Shown here: piece by piece, positions 11,824-26,800 of the stretch
Layout of the letters: the number at the start of each line of letters is the position of its first letter
Numbering within the stretch: position 1 is the stretch's first letter
Source of the DNA: Micrasema longulum
Taxonomy: Eukaryota; Arthropoda; Insecta; Trichoptera; Brachycentridae
DNA length: 64,000 bases
Reading direction: 5' to 3'
Assembly: GCA_022494885.1 (NCBI GenBank)
Contig: JAGVSM010002383.1
Span: 1 to 64,000, forward strand
Program-made: the position numbers and the translations under genes
The notes under the pieces: generated by a model
Told to the model about the DNA's origin: nothing
Seen by the model: the letters and a program-made list of their open reading frames with translations, nothing else
Database searches by the model: none

Positions 11824-14800
11824 GTGAGTATGAGAAGCTTAGCACGAAAAAAACTTTTTGTAATTAATATGCATTCATTAAACTCTAATCAAGCCAAATA
11901 AAAGGATTCTGATTTGATAAAAATAAAAATTGTGTTTTTTAGAAAAATCTCACTAACGGGTATTGAAATAACTAATGTATGTACGTAGTCTGTTCAAAAA
12001 GTATCGCAAATTTTGTGTTTTTTTTAAAATTATTAATTTGTTCATGAATATCTATTTTGTCTCCTTCAAAGTAATCCCCACCAGATATTATACACTTATG
12101 CCAACGTTTTTTCCAATCCTCGAAGCACTTCAAAAAATAATTTTTTATGATCTTGTTCAGCTCCTCCTTTGATGCCGTCTTTATATCCTCAATTGTAGCG
12201 TAGCGTCGTCCTTTTATGGGCCTCTTCAGTTTTGGGAACAAGAAAAAGTCACAGGGATCCAGATCTGGAGAATATGGTGGCTGCGGCATTATTACTGTGT
12301 TGTTTTTGGCCGAAAATTCGCCCAAAAGCAACGATGTGTCAGCAGGGGCGTTATCATGGTGCGAAAGCCAATTTTCGTTCTTCCACAAATCCGGGCGTTT
12401 TTGGTGGATTGTTTCTTACAAAACGTAATATTTTTTTATTGACCGTTCTTCCCTGTGGCAAGAACTCGTAATTCGCCACGCCCCTTCAATTGAAGAAAAC
12501 TGTAAGCAAAACCTTTACATTTAACCAAACTTGGGGCGCTTTTATCGGTCTTGGCTCGTGCGGCACCTTCCATTGGGATGATTGTGCTTTGATTTCTACG
12601 TCATAACCGTAAACCTATGATTTGTCACCAGTTATGACCCTCTGGAGCGAATTTGGATCTTCGCTGACAGAATCCAACAGCTCCTGAGCAATGTGTTTAC
12701 GATACTGTTTCTTGCAAAATCGAATGACACGAGTCAAACGATATGTTTAGGTCCTCAGCAACTTCTTTAACGGTAGTTCAACGATTGGCCAATACTATTT
12801 TCTTCATTTTATCGATGTTTTTGTCTGTTGTTGACGTGCTCGGGCGTCCGGCACGCTCTTTGTCGTTGACATCTTCTCGGGCCTCTGAGAATCTTTTGTA
12901 CCGACGATAAACGTTGCTTCAGTCCAAGGTAGCTTCATTATTTGCCTCAGTCAACATTTGGAATTATTTTGTTTTTCACACAAAATTTGATATAGATGCT
13001 CCGATACATTTTTTGGAATTGGCAAAAATCGAAGACGAACCAAAACACGTGCAAGCAAAGCAGCTGTCAAAAAATAACTTAATATTCTAAATAGCCGATC
13101 TTGTCGGCCGTCGGCATAAGTAACAGACATGAAGGCCAATATAACGCCACAAAAAATCGAAAATCGAATAAACGTAACCCGCGGAAATTTAAAATTTGCG
13201 ATACTTTTTGAACAGACCTCGTATGTTTTGATTTATGTATTTAGATGTTAACTTACGCTGTGTTGCTGTTTTTTTATTTAAAATTTAGCACCAAAAGTAC
13301 AACAAAATGGAAAAGGTTGAACGTCATTTCAAATAATATTTTCTACTCTACAAGATATTAAGTTTGCTCTCTCATTACAAATATTATTTTTATTCGATTA
13401 CAAGCCTTCAAAGTGGAATGTCAAGCTGACGAAAGTAAGCATTTTCAAAGATGCTCGCAATATTTACGAATTGTACGAGAAGATGCTATGAATTTTTTAC
13501 TAATTTGTCGTAAAGTAGTGAATGAGAATATATTTTTGACGACTTTGTTGTAAAATAATGAAAAAATATACATTATTGACTAATTCGTTGTAAAATAATG
13601 AAGAAAAATACTTTGTTGATTAATTTGTTGTAAAATAATGAATGAAAATACATTATTAACTATTTTGTCGTAATATTTTTTTGGTTTTGTCCTCTCGTTC
13701 TCTCTACATTTGGAAAAAAAACGATTACCACTTATGTTAACACATACAAAAGGACACAAAAAAAATACAACAAATTAGTCACTTACGTATTATCCTTGTA
13801 CTCCTTATTCGTTTTTCCTTTATTCCCTCGATTAAATGCTTATTTTTGTCTACTAGACATTCCATTTTGAAAGTTTGTAATAAAATAAAGTAATATATGT
13901 AAAGTAAAAATAAACACAACACCTAGTAGAACGGAAAATTTTCATTCGAATGACGTATGACTTTAACCATTGTGTTTATCTTTTCGTGCTTATTTTTAAA
14001 TTTGGAGAACAAAAGACACAACTTTTGTTTGCTTTATTAATAATTTAGTTGTTTTTTGGTTTACTTTTTATGGTGAACAATTTACTAACTTTTAATTCTG
14101 CTCAATGCTTGTTTTATATTTACATCATTGTTAGGTTTCTAAAACTCCATTAGTCCGTGGTCTCTATTTGGTAATCTGGCTTCCGCAAGTAAATGTCATG
14201 AATTATCAAATTATTTTACACTCGAAAATCGTGATTACTACAATGCGGAACTTCAGCCCTACGGGAAATTGGATACAAAAATGTTTTCTTAGAGCATTAA
14301 ATTGTACGACATAGTGTTTTGAAAATGTGCGGAAAAAAAAGTATATTTTAATGAAAACAAACTACTTCGAACGACGTCACTAGTTCATATGATAAGAGAG
14401 TTGTGATAGATTTCCGGTTTACGGTAATTTAACGAACTAATCTGCAGAACCGACCGAAAAGAAGCGGAAGAGAACTTGAGACGTCACACGCGCAGTAATT
14501 TTATAAATACGAAACTTCAAAAAATAATCGAAGCCCATAATACAAAACATTATTTTTTTTTAATTTTGGCTTAGTTTAATTATTAATATATTTAATTTGA
14601 ACATTTTTTTCATTTTTAAATTACTGAACTTCCTCATCCAAATCGTCCTTGCGCTCTGTAGCTTAAGGACGTGTTGTAGTCTAGCTCTTATTTGTAAACC
14701 ATTTTAAAAAAATATAACCTTCTTCCACTGTCTATTAAAACAATTGAAAATGAGAAAATGTTCAAAAAGGCTATAAAAAATTAAAAGTGCAGCTGGGTAG

Positions 14801-17800
14801 AAGTAAAATCGATTGTCTCATTCGCCCAAACCAATATTGAATCAACTGCTCCGCAAATGTTTAGTTTATATTTTATTTTTCTTCTTTTATTGTGCGTTTT
14901 ATAATATAAATACTATAGGTGCAAAGAAATTCAACATAAACTTAAATACGTAGTGTTAAATACATTTTGTTAATTATCTCTGTATCTTAAGTCTTCTTTG
15001 TTTATTCTCACATATAAAAATAAAAATATACGTATATTGTTACATGTCTTCGGCATGAGTAACCCTAGTGAGGTCATTTTGTTTTTTTTATTAATCTTTG
15101 TTTATAATGGAAAAAAATGAACAAATAAATAAATCAAAAAAACCAAAAAGTTAATTTTACAATTATGGTTATGGAGGCTCAATGTCATAACATCCATGCG
15201 CTCTGTAGCTGCAAGACGTGGTGTAATATAGCTCCTGTCTTGTATCTGTTATTAAATTATCCGTGGTGTAGTGGTCAAGACGCTTGACTCACATACGGAA
15301 GATTCCGGGTTCGATTCCCGGTGAGAACACAAAAAAATAAATCTTTTTTCTTTCAAGCCTGGGTGTTCTATGATGTAATTCACTACTGTAATTAGGCCTC
15401 ATGGCCTGTGTTGTAGTGCAAAAAAAAACAAAAAAAAAATTCACTGTCATTGGAAACTAGAAACTCGAATCTCAACCCTTCATGCGCTTTGTATTATTAT
15501 CATTTTTTTATTATTTTTTTTTATTTACATACATTAGTTTATTGCACATTATTTGAGACACAAGTCCCAACTCCATGAGACTAAAAATCCTGTGTTGAGA
15601 TGGGACGAGCAATTAGTTGACACAGACACATGAGTATATTACCATAAATATAGGATCAGAAACACAAAAAAAAAATTAAAAAAACATATATATGGCACAT
15701 AAATATAGTAAACAGTAATCTCAAACATTTGGAAAATCGTCAAGGAGTTTTGCACTCAAATCCCTCCTACTAAAAAAAATCTATCCCTTAACTCCTCGCT
15801 TGAAAATTGTTTTTGTCTTTGAGAGCTTAATACGCTCTTTCAAAATATTGAACACTTTCAGTGCGATGAATGAGAGATGTCTCTGAACAAAAGTCGTACG
15901 GGTTTTTCGTGCTCTGGGAAATCTCGTACGGACATTTTGCTGAGACCTCTCCTTAGTGTTCGACCAGAAGTGTGTAAGTGCTTCTTTTTTTGTACAGTTG
16001 TCTCATATCCAGCACCTTCATTTTTTGGAACAACTGTTTTGACGGGATTAAAGCTGCAAGGCATGTTGGGATACTTACTGCACAGCGCCCTTGAGATGAT
16101 TTTCACAAAAGTGCCTCTTTTTATATTAATTATTTATAATAATATTAAGATAAAAACGGTGTTTTGTTGTCGCGATAAAACTTTTGATCGTAAATAACTG
16201 TCTCTTGTCGAACTAACCTTGATAATTTTTTAAAGTTTGTGCCTGTAACAGTATTTAAATTAGTAATGAAAAGCCCCGCATTCCAACAACGCTTGCAAAT
16301 TGTAAAAATTAAAAATAGACTCTGTTTTTAACCAATTATTTTTGTGTTTTCTACCATCCGGTTTTAAAGCTACACAAACTTGTTTATCAAGGTATACTTA
16401 ACTAACGAATCTTATCCTATTTCTTCTAGACTCTATTTAATCTAGACATAAGCGGAGAAGGTAATATAGAAGTCCAGGCATCTACAGGGCTTGTGACCTG
16501 TCAATGGCTGGTTTAAGTGGCCACTCTACACACTGTGTAACATTCACCATTCTGCCCATATTTGAACATCTACATCCCTTCAATTCAAAATGTTGTAATA
16601 TGTTGATATTAACACCTCCTTAGGGGGTCAAATCCGTTACTTGTCTACAAAAATTTGGACAAACTCAAAACATTCTCTCTTGATGGTATTTTTCTTCTCC
16701 AATTACATAAGATATTTTACTCTTTTATTGCACAACTTCTGCTTCATTCCCTCGCCCTATAATTTCCATTTTTCCATAAATCACTTCGAGAACCAAAACC
16801 AAATCGGATTATAAATTCTTCGGTTTTTCATTACAACTCAATTTACCGTGAAATTATTATTTAATCTACAGATAAATTACCGATTCAATTTTGCGGGTTG
16901 CATTTAAGCTAGCATAATTATGTTTATTTATTTTATTTGTTTATTTGACACTTTATATACATATACAATAAATATACATATAAGGGCGGGCATATTGCCT
17001 TAAGGCAATTTCTTCCTACCTACCCAAACCGTTCAGTTTGAGAAAATTATAAATACATGGACATATTGAATCTTACAATTTTATACAAAAATTAAAAGCA
17101 AAGATTAACAAAAATAAATATGAATATTAAAAAAAATAACACTATACTATGAAGAGAGGAGAGGGGATGAGAAGGAAAGAAGAAGGATAAAGGAACAATT
17201 TAAATATTTTGATAGTGACATTTCAATCTTGACTTAAATGTAAATATAGAAAGGGCGTCTCTAACATTAGTGGGTAGATTATTCCACAATCGAGCGGCTA
17301 CTACTGTGAAAGAGGAGGCAAAAAAATTAGAGCGATGACAGGGTATTAAAAGTGCTATGTTGTTATGTTTCTTTCTCTCGATTCTTTCCCCTTGCTACAG
17401 TAACAATATTTAGTATTGAATGCTGCAGCGAGACTTATTTTCGGAATCTCTAAGTTTAGTCATATCACTCCACTACTTCGGGAACTACACTGGCTACGTT
17501 TTCCACAGAGGGTCGAATACAAACTCTGCTGGCTTATGTATAAGTCACTGCACAACTCTGCTCTGGAATATCTAAGGGAACTATTCATTCCAGATGAACT
17601 AGCTGACAGGCGTCTCACGCTTAGATCAGCTGCGTCTACGGCGAGAGGAAAAGTTATTATACCTCTACGCAAACAGCGCACTAAATTTGGTGAGCGCGCA
17701 TTTGCGGTCGCAGGCCCTATGGCATGGAATGCTCTCCCAGCAGAGGTGCGAGGTTGTGAAAGTGAAGTGATGTTTCGGAAAAAACTTTAAACCCACTTGT

Positions 17801-20800
17801 TCTCTAAATCATTTGAATAAATCCGTAGCACGTGACAACAAAATAAATTGTTTTAATTAAATTACAAATTTAAAAGCTTCAATTAAATTAATTTAACAAT
17901 AGAATCACTATGTAAAGCGCCCTTGAGGTATTTTGTTACGATAATGGCGCTATATAAGTTATCCATAATAATAATAGTAATTGATAATTTCATTTTGAAA
18001 CCTGACTAAACGTTATATTTTAATGTATTTTTTAAATAATAATGTATTGACGTACAAGTTTGTCATAAATTCGTCGGGATCGTAAAACGACAAATGTGAT
18101 TTTTTTGAATTTTAGGTGAGAGCAGTTTATTTATGGTGAATGTTACACAGTGTGTAAAGTGGCTACTTAAACCAGCCAATGACAGGTCATAAGCCCTGTA
18201 AATGCCTTGACTTCCATATTCCCTTGCTTAAGGTATTCTCTATCCCTGTTGTAATTTGTTAATCTAAAAAAAGCCTTTATTTTACTTTTTTTATAACAAT
18301 TTTTTTTTTTAAGTGGGCAATATTTTAAATTTTTAGAATTTGTTTATGATTTTCTAGTTTTTGTGATAAAGAACTATAAAGCTTTTTTTTCAACCGAAGA
18401 AAAATTAAAAATAAAGTAGGTGTATAATCTTTTACAAAATCCATTTATATAACGTTGCTTTACCTATCTAACGGTGCAAAATGTTCTTCGTAGAAAGAGT
18501 TTGTTTTACAATTTTTTTTTTAAATATGGAATACATAAAACGATGTTTTTGAAATTTGTTGCAACAGGGATGAAAAACATTTTTGAGAAGGGATATGAAA
18601 GTCTTGGCTTATCATTGGCTGATTTCAGCAGCCGCTTTACACACTGTGTAACATTCACCATTATGCCTTTTTTTAAGCATCCACATTTCTTCAACTCTTC
18701 CAACTGTGGATTTTTTTAAAGTAAAAGAGCTGAAACCTTTATTATATGGGCGAGCTTAATTCGGCTAACCAAATTCTACTAGGCAACGCCTGAAAACAGT
18801 TTTCAAATTTTTACACTGCTTATACCAGTAAGTCTAATCAATAATGTTTTTAGAACCTCTAAATGTTTGTAGACAGGCTGGATTTTCTCCCTAAAAAGTT
18901 AATTAAATGTTCATCTAAACCTTCTCAAAAATGTTTTTTATCTCTGTTGCAAAAAATTACGATCTGAATAACTCCCTAGGGGGGGAATCCAGCCTGTCTA
19001 CAAACGTAACGTTTGAGAACATACTCAAAACATTTTTGAAAATACTTTATATTTCAAACCACTTACACGTTCATTATTATTTTTTATTATATTTCGATTA
19101 AGACTAGTTTTGGGTATTCAGAATAACCCATCATCAGGTGTAAATATAAACTAAACCAAAATAAGCCAAAATAAGTTTTTCGAGGCCAGACTGCGAAACT
19201 TCAGAGGAACATTCCTCGTGGTAAGCTTTTAAAAAACCCTAATAATTTTTTTTTGAACAGTAATACAGAAAAACAGAAATAATTGTAATGTCAAAATGTA
19301 GTAAATCCTTAATTTCTCGAACAAGCAGTCCCTGCATAAACCCCTACCCCTCTCCTACCCAGCCGCTTCCCTTGTCCGCGTCTGGTGTGTATCGCTTCGT
19401 TGGTCAAATACGATTTTATCGCAATTTTTTTTTGTTAAGGAAGGGTAGAGGTTTTTGGAAGGGATGCTTATCCGAGAAATTAAAGATTTACTCCATTTTG
19501 AGATTATAAAAAAAATCATTTTCTTTTTGAAAATGACTTTTTGGAAAAAAATTGTTAGGATTTTTTTAAAGCTTACCATTAGGAATGTTCCTATAAAATT
19601 TGGCGGGCTCGCCCTGAAAAACCGTGTATAAGTACTGATGGAATTTATATGGTCGTATGTGGCGTAAATTCAATGCGGTGATTTATTTATTTTTATGTAT
19701 ATTGTATGGATGGGTGCGCGTAAATTGATTTGAGGTTAAATGAGAAAAATGGATTACAAATAAAGTTATTTATTGAGTAGATACCTACGAATTACATCCT
19801 TACAATTTTGTACATAAGGAATTTACAATAGCAAACACTGGCGAGGAGCTGGTGGATGGGCGAGACGAAATGCCCAGATGAAATGCACATATTCTTTCGG
19901 GGCACGACGATTAATAACTTGTCCAAGCTGACGTTGCATCGGATTACACGTTGCGGGCCAAAGTGGTGTTCGGCCCTGTCAACTTGGTGATGTCCTCCAC
20001 AATATCACAATATAAATTCCAAAATAAATACAAATGTATTAATCTTATAATTGTTAGTAATAATAAAGTTTGGAAACAAGAATAAATTGGGTTTATGCTT
20101 TTTGAATAAAGCTGTCAGTTCTCAAATATTTTAATATATTAATCAGGTTACTAAAAAATATTTTCCTTGTGATTGCCTTAAGAATCTCATGGCTTAAAAT
20201 AAAACCAGAATCTTTTTATAACAATGGCTTTAAAATTATGTATAAAATTGTGAAAATAATATTGTGTGTGTATTTTGTCTGTTATTGTGCTTCTCTGTCT
20301 CATGGTGCTTTGACATATTTGATAAATATTTTTTTTGTATAAAAAATTGCGAAACTGTGTTTTTAAGTATGTAATTTAACTTCTTTTTCATATTTTAAGA
20401 GATCTTAAGATCTGTGTTACTGGTTGTTCTCCTGAGATGATGATGTCCAACTGTTGCTCAATCTCCTGGGTGGTCTTCCAGGCGAACGTTGTCTAGATGG
20501 AATTTCATTAGCTGCAGCCCACGAAAGTCTGTCACAGCTCATTCTGCCCACACAGTCCCTCTAGTATCGTCATCTTGATCTGCTACATCGCGCGATATCC
20601 TTTATTTCACTCGTATCTCTGATTACTGTAGCTCAATCACAAATATCTATCGACGTGCCAATAAGCGACGTGATAACAATTTCACTAAAAAAAACATTGA
20701 AACCCAAGAGATTCATTTTAATTTCACTTTTATTATGTTCACTGTGCCTTTATATAGAAACACATAATATCTTAATATAACTACATTGCTAACCTTCGCA

Positions 20801-23800
20801 GAAAAACACTATAGTACGCAGATATTACATCAGTTTATTATTTGATACCTAAGTTGTTCGCAATTAACAAATATCGATTTTAGCTGTCAAACCACGCAAA
20901 CTGTAATACCGGTAATTTTTTATTACAGCATCCAACAAATGGCGGCTCTACGTTTATTTTTTTTCTCTAGTGCATGTTTTTTAAAAGAACGAAAATTTTT
21001 GTAATTTATTATCAGGTTTATAAGTAAAGCCCAATATTTCAAAAACTTAAAAATTAACTTTCTAAAAAATTTACCAACGTCATTCGTCTTTTATTTATTT
21101 TAAGTGATGATTGCATCTAACTACCTGAGCTTTATATGTTTTCAGTTTTGTTTGTTTGTTACTATTTTGATTTCATTACAGCTAATCAAATTATGTATTT
21201 TGTTGCAGAAATCTGGCGTACAACAGAATTATGGACATTCCTATTGGCGCGCTCTCTTCAATGCAACATTTAGTCATTTTGTAAGTATTATTTATACACT
21301 CATTATTGGAAAATTGCTATTTAACACTTTGTATAAATATAATCATCAAAATATTGGTCGCTATAAAAACGCGACATGTTTGGCCTTGATAATTGTAACG
21401 TCAAGACTTGTGACGATATTCTATTCCAATATGAACGGTCACAAACGAAGTTCAAAATTTACACGAATCGTGACGTATCAGAGGCGTGGTCAATGCAATG
21501 GATCGTTTTCACGGGAATTCTAAATTCTAAATTTAAAAATATTTTTTATGCAACTAAGTAAAACATTTTTTTTATTCGACTGTATTTCATAAACCCTTAT
21601 TAACTTAAAATTGCCAAAAAAACCCATACATATTTTTCTATTGGGGAAGAAATTCATCCTTTAAATGCTAAAATTTTCACAAACTCAATATATTGTTTAT
21701 TTTTTAATTCATGCAATTTTAATAGGCGAGAGACGAGACGTTGAAAGTGTCTTCTTAATGATATTTTTGGCGTTAATTTCGGGAGAATTCCCGAAACACG
21801 CACTTTGAGAATAATTTACTAACCTGCTTTCCTTCCGCTTCATAATATTTTTTATGTTCTTTCATTATTTATGTTGGTATTATTCAATTTTGTACTCACT
21901 GTTAATTGGCATATTATTCATCATTCTAATTTCTTGCAGAGTGAGTTTTTACAGAACCATATCTCAATTATCATTTTAATTGTGTGTTTTTGTTATTATT
22001 TAGTATTGATTTCAATAACACTTGATTTTGTATATTTGATTATGTATGAAACTTAATTTGCATCATTTATATTTTAATATGTGTTTCTGATTATTTTATT
22101 TTATGTTATCTTATTCGAAATTTTATTTTATAGTTTATTTTTCTAGGTTGTTCCTTTTTAATTATTATATTACATCATATGTTATTATGATTTAATCAAT
22201 CGAACAATGTATTTTTTATTGTTAATTATTATGGATTAAACAGGCACATCCTCAAAAGTCTTTATAAGTTCTTGAATATGTCAACGAGTGTAATTTAGAA
22301 TAAATAAAATAAATTGGTTTTATATTTTCATTAAAATGAGTTTAAAAAAGTTCCAAATTTATTTGGGCAAGAAGCAAGAAGAATTTGCAACAAATAGTCT
22401 CTAGAATGTATGATATATGCCTGGAGAGCGAATTGGCGATGAATGAAAGTAAGTCAAAAGTTATGGTATTTGAAAGGGGAAGTGAGGTTACTGATTTAAT
22501 AATGAATGTAAATAACAAATGGATATTTTGGGAAGTATGATTTTAAGAGATGGAAACGTAGAAAAAGGTGTTGAAAGAGAATGAATGCAAGTAACAAAAT
22601 GAACGGCGTACTGAGCACAGTAATTGCTAATAAAAATATGTCAATCGAAGCTAAACTGGCAGTGCACAACGCAGTTTTAGTCCCAACACTTATGCGTGGA
22701 AGCTAAATAAAACATGGAACTAGTGGAAGAAAAATAAAAACCCAATAAACGCGGTTGAAATGCGATCTCTTAGACGAATGTATGGGAATTCAATGTATGA
22801 CAGGGTTACAAATAATGATAAAATCATGCGAAAGTGAAAATCTGAGTCAGGTTTAATTGACAAGATTAAGAAAGGGTCTTTGAAATAGTTTGGTCATTTA
22901 GAAAGAATGGATGACAAAAAAATGGTAAAACAGGTGTATATGACGAGAATGTACGGTGGCGTAAGACGAAGACGACCAAAAAAGACGTGGCATGATCAGA
23001 TGAACCAAAATCTTAAGTTTGGTCATGTCAAAAGCGGGCAGAAACAAATGGCATGTATGATAAGATGTATGAATGTGGAAAAAGCTAGAAATGTATGCCA
23101 GGATAGACGTGTGTGGTCTATTCTCTCTGCCGTCCCCTACTGATAAATGGTGTGATGGTAGTGGTGGTAGTAGTAGTATTAATTAAATTAATTAATTAAT
23201 TAATTAATTAATTTAGAAAACAGATGTAATAATTAATATTTACCTAATGATATCATTAAAACCAATTAAAACATAGAAGTATTTATTTATGCACCCCTAA
23301 ATATCCCATAAACTTAATTATTATTCTCCTCCCTTGCTTTTCACCTCGGTAGGTAATTAACAAAATAAATATTTTACACGGTACCCCTAAATTCAATAAC
23401 AAACAAAAAATCAAGCAAACCGTCGCGCCGTTTCTCCGTAGGGGTAGGCAAACAAGAAAAATAAACACCACTTGAATAAATAATGTTTTGAGTATGTCCA
23501 AATATTTGTAGACAGGTTGTATTTAGGGAGTTTTTTAGTTATAAATTTCTTGCAACGGAGAGAGATTTTTTTAGAAGGTTTAGATTGAGATCTAAATATC
23601 TCTCTAGGGAAAAATTCCAGCCTGTCTACAAACATTTGGACATTCTAAAAATATTTTTGATTAAACTAACTGGTATAAGAAATATAAAAAAAAAAAATGT
23701 TTTCTGGCGACGCCTAGTGTTAAACATGTCGAATTTACTGCATCATTTTTTAAAAAAACGCTTAGTTTTGACGCTCTAAAAATAATGATTTTGATGTTGA

Positions 23801-26800
23801 AGGTAAAGAACGCACTGGCGCACCAAAAAAGTTTGCTGAAGAATTAGAAGCATTATTAAATGTCGGCCTCGTGGTGTAATGGTCAGCGCGTTAGCCTGCA
23901 ATGCAAGAGGTCTCGGATTTGATTCCCGACATGGTTGATGTAAAATATTTATTTAAATGGATGTTTTCACACTAGAATATTTCATAGTCCCTGGACTGGT
24001 ACCTGAAGCGTAAGACTGATAATCTTACCTTCATGTAACAAAAATGATCGAGATACGCTGCGATTGTAGTACCAATACAGTGCCCTATGCACCATTAGGT
24101 GCGGAAAGGGAACGATGATGATGATGATGATTAGATGTAGACCCATGTCTGACGCAAAATGAACTTGCAAAATCATTATGATGAAAAACGCACCGGAATT
24201 GGGTGACGTACGAATTAAAGCAGAATGTAGTCGAACGAGAAACAGCGAAAATTTATTCAAGACCCCAAAATTTAAAAAAAAATTGTGTGACAATGACATT
24301 TATGAATACCATATAAGGAATCGTTGGCCGTTAGACCACGAGGCGGAAAACAAACTTTTTTTAAATGGCTGTTGTTTTGTCGTACCGTATACACGTTTTA
24401 TTTCCCCCCGAAAAATAATACAGGAAGATTTACATCACAATTCCTACTAATTCCTTCTAATTTTATTTGCAAAACACAATATACTTAACGAAACTAATTC
24501 TTATTAGCCCCTAATAGAATGCGGGGGTAGTCATGCTCATGAAGAGTTACTTTGCACATCTTTATATTGGGTATTAACATAAGTTGTATATTTTTTTTCC
24601 CAAATGGAGAAAACTAGAGAACACAAAAAAATACAACGAATTAAACAATGTTTTGAGTATATTCAAATGCTTGCAGACTGGCTGGATGGCAGAATGGTGA
24701 ATGTTACACAGTGTGTTAAGTAGCCACATAATCTACCCAATCACAGGTCATAAGGTGGAAATAAAATTTTAAATACTAGCTGTGAAACGCGTCTTAAAAC
24801 AAAACAGCTATACATGGCATATAAAATGACAACATCATTTGGTCAAAGGAGTCAAAAATACCTTGCTCTAAGAATATATAAAAATGTACCGTTTGCCACA
24901 AAAGTAGATAAAAATCTTGAGCAATTTAAATTGTTTGTAAGAAAATTATTACTTGATTTGGGTCTCGAGAACTGTCTTGAGATGGTCACCCCACCAAAGC
25001 AGTAAACTTGTCAATATAAAACTATTTTTGCATTTCATGTTTTGTATTTGTGTCCACACAGTGTCTCGATGAATACATGTCATATGCTCGTATATTTAGC
25101 ATTTGTGCGGATGTTGGGCCACCGGGAGATGACAGTAGCTTGTAACTTGACCTTATGTCTGCACAGTTGTTAAGCATGTGAGCTGTACTAATAATATAAT
25201 TTTGTTTTTTTCTTCTTCTACTTCTATAATTTATGTATATACATATATCTGTGTGGATTTAAGTATGAATATGTATTATTTTATCTTTATTTTTTAGACA
25301 TCATAAGTAATACTATAAAATCATGTAAATGAATGCCTCAACACGGGTTGTGCCCAGTAAGGTAATCATTTTATTTTTTAAATGTTATGGAAAACGTGAG
25401 AAAAAAAGCTCCGTCAATGCCTAGACTTCCATATCGCCTTCCGTAAAATGTTTTCTTTCCGTTGCAATAAATTAAAATCCAAAGAGTTATTAATTAATCT
25501 TTTGAAAAACGGCAAAACATGATCTTGATTTTTTTGGCAGGGAAATCTAAAAAGCTTTCTGTTAATATCTTATTTACGATTTTAATCAATCTAAAATACC
25601 TCGGGAATATCAGAAAAACTATCTGTGTTTATACTAAAAATAACAATTATTTAAAAGTAACAGCTAGTTGCTACAACGAATTTATTTCAGTTTAACATTT
25701 TCGTGATAAAAACAGGTTACGTGATATTGCAGTATCCTGGACAATATGTCACTTTTCATAAATTTCAAAGCGGAATATTTTTAAAGTTTGATGAGCTCTG
25801 AAAAATCGTAATTTCGGTTTACAAGCTGCTTCTTGTGTCACTAGATGCATTTATTTATTTTATATATTTATTGCATAATATAAGTATACATATTTAATAA
25901 CATGACATCTATATAAAACTAGTGAATAGAAAATGAAAACGGAGCGTTCTCTGTTTAGGATAGTCTCCATCTAACATGTTCAAAGATGGAGATTTTTTTA
26001 TCTTATAAAGTACAAGTAGTTTTTACTCATATAACAATAACTGCCTAGCTAATCAAATATTAATAATCCTTATTGTTTATTTATTTATTTATTTTTTTTT
26101 ACATATTTATTACAGCACTTTAAAAGTAATTATTTATACAACAATTTTATTAAGTAGTAAAAGTAAACATATATATATATATATTTTGCTGTTGGTTCAT
26201 CTAAACTGCCTAACTAGGGATAGCTTCCCTGTTCTAAGGTAGTAAATTATGTATTTTATAATAATATTAAAAAGTAATTACAGTTTTATCATTATGTGTG
26301 CTTTTTCAGTCTTAAAAATAAACAATAAATATCCAGAGAAAACATAAATAATACCAAAATCTCTATATCCTAAGTCCTAAGTCATTTCAAGTAAAACAAG
26401 AAACCAGCTTACGTCCTTCTACATCGGACAACAATTTCTCTGACTCCCTCCGACCCATATGGATTAAAAATTCATTCAACAACTTCCTCACCTTCCCCAC
26501 ATATACATACTTTATATTATATAAATATAACGTATGTATATGTGCCAAGAATACATGTTACTGAAACATAAATATTATACTTATATTATATATGTAAATA
26601 AAATCAATATATTGCTGCTCTTACTATAACTGTCTTATATTTCACTTAAAGATTCTTCTCATCGTTTCTTTAAATCCCTTAAAATAAATATGTGTTTATT
26701 TATGTTTTTCCTTTTTTTTTTAAAAAATGTTATTAATATTTTATTTTATTTTTACACCTGAGCATGTTTTTCATTCTTTATTTCAATTCTTAATTTTTAA

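Larger units (their letters stand above)
11824..21208 (+). other. Intron of the LGR gene, 9.4 kb
   Basis: Bounded by GTGAGT and TTGCAG. It holds a full-length dead mariner, a 40-bp tandem repeat, family C and family A MITEs, a tRNA-SINE, three LINE 3' fragments and a foldback at 19203-19594. 19600-21200 has no recognisable gene apart from two GC-richer patches described separately. Confidence 0.7.

Noticed and set aside
12216..12471. Plus-strand frames over the mariner.
   Set aside because: They lie opposite the recognisable minus-strand transposase frame and show no motif of their own.
15257..15330. Possible tRNA gene (clear A- and B-box-like sequences).
   Set aside because: The same head is fused to the same non-tRNA body at 2283 and 57553, and I see no good acceptor stem, so it is a SINE head.
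15858..16197. Overlapping frames on both strands of 82 and 106 codons.
   Set aside because: The only recognisable sequence is the LINE tail on the minus strand; these frames do not follow it.
23868..23940. Possible tRNA gene with a TGC-containing anticodon-like loop.
   Set aside because: It is followed by a SINE body and a (GATG)n tail that recurs without the head at 11478.
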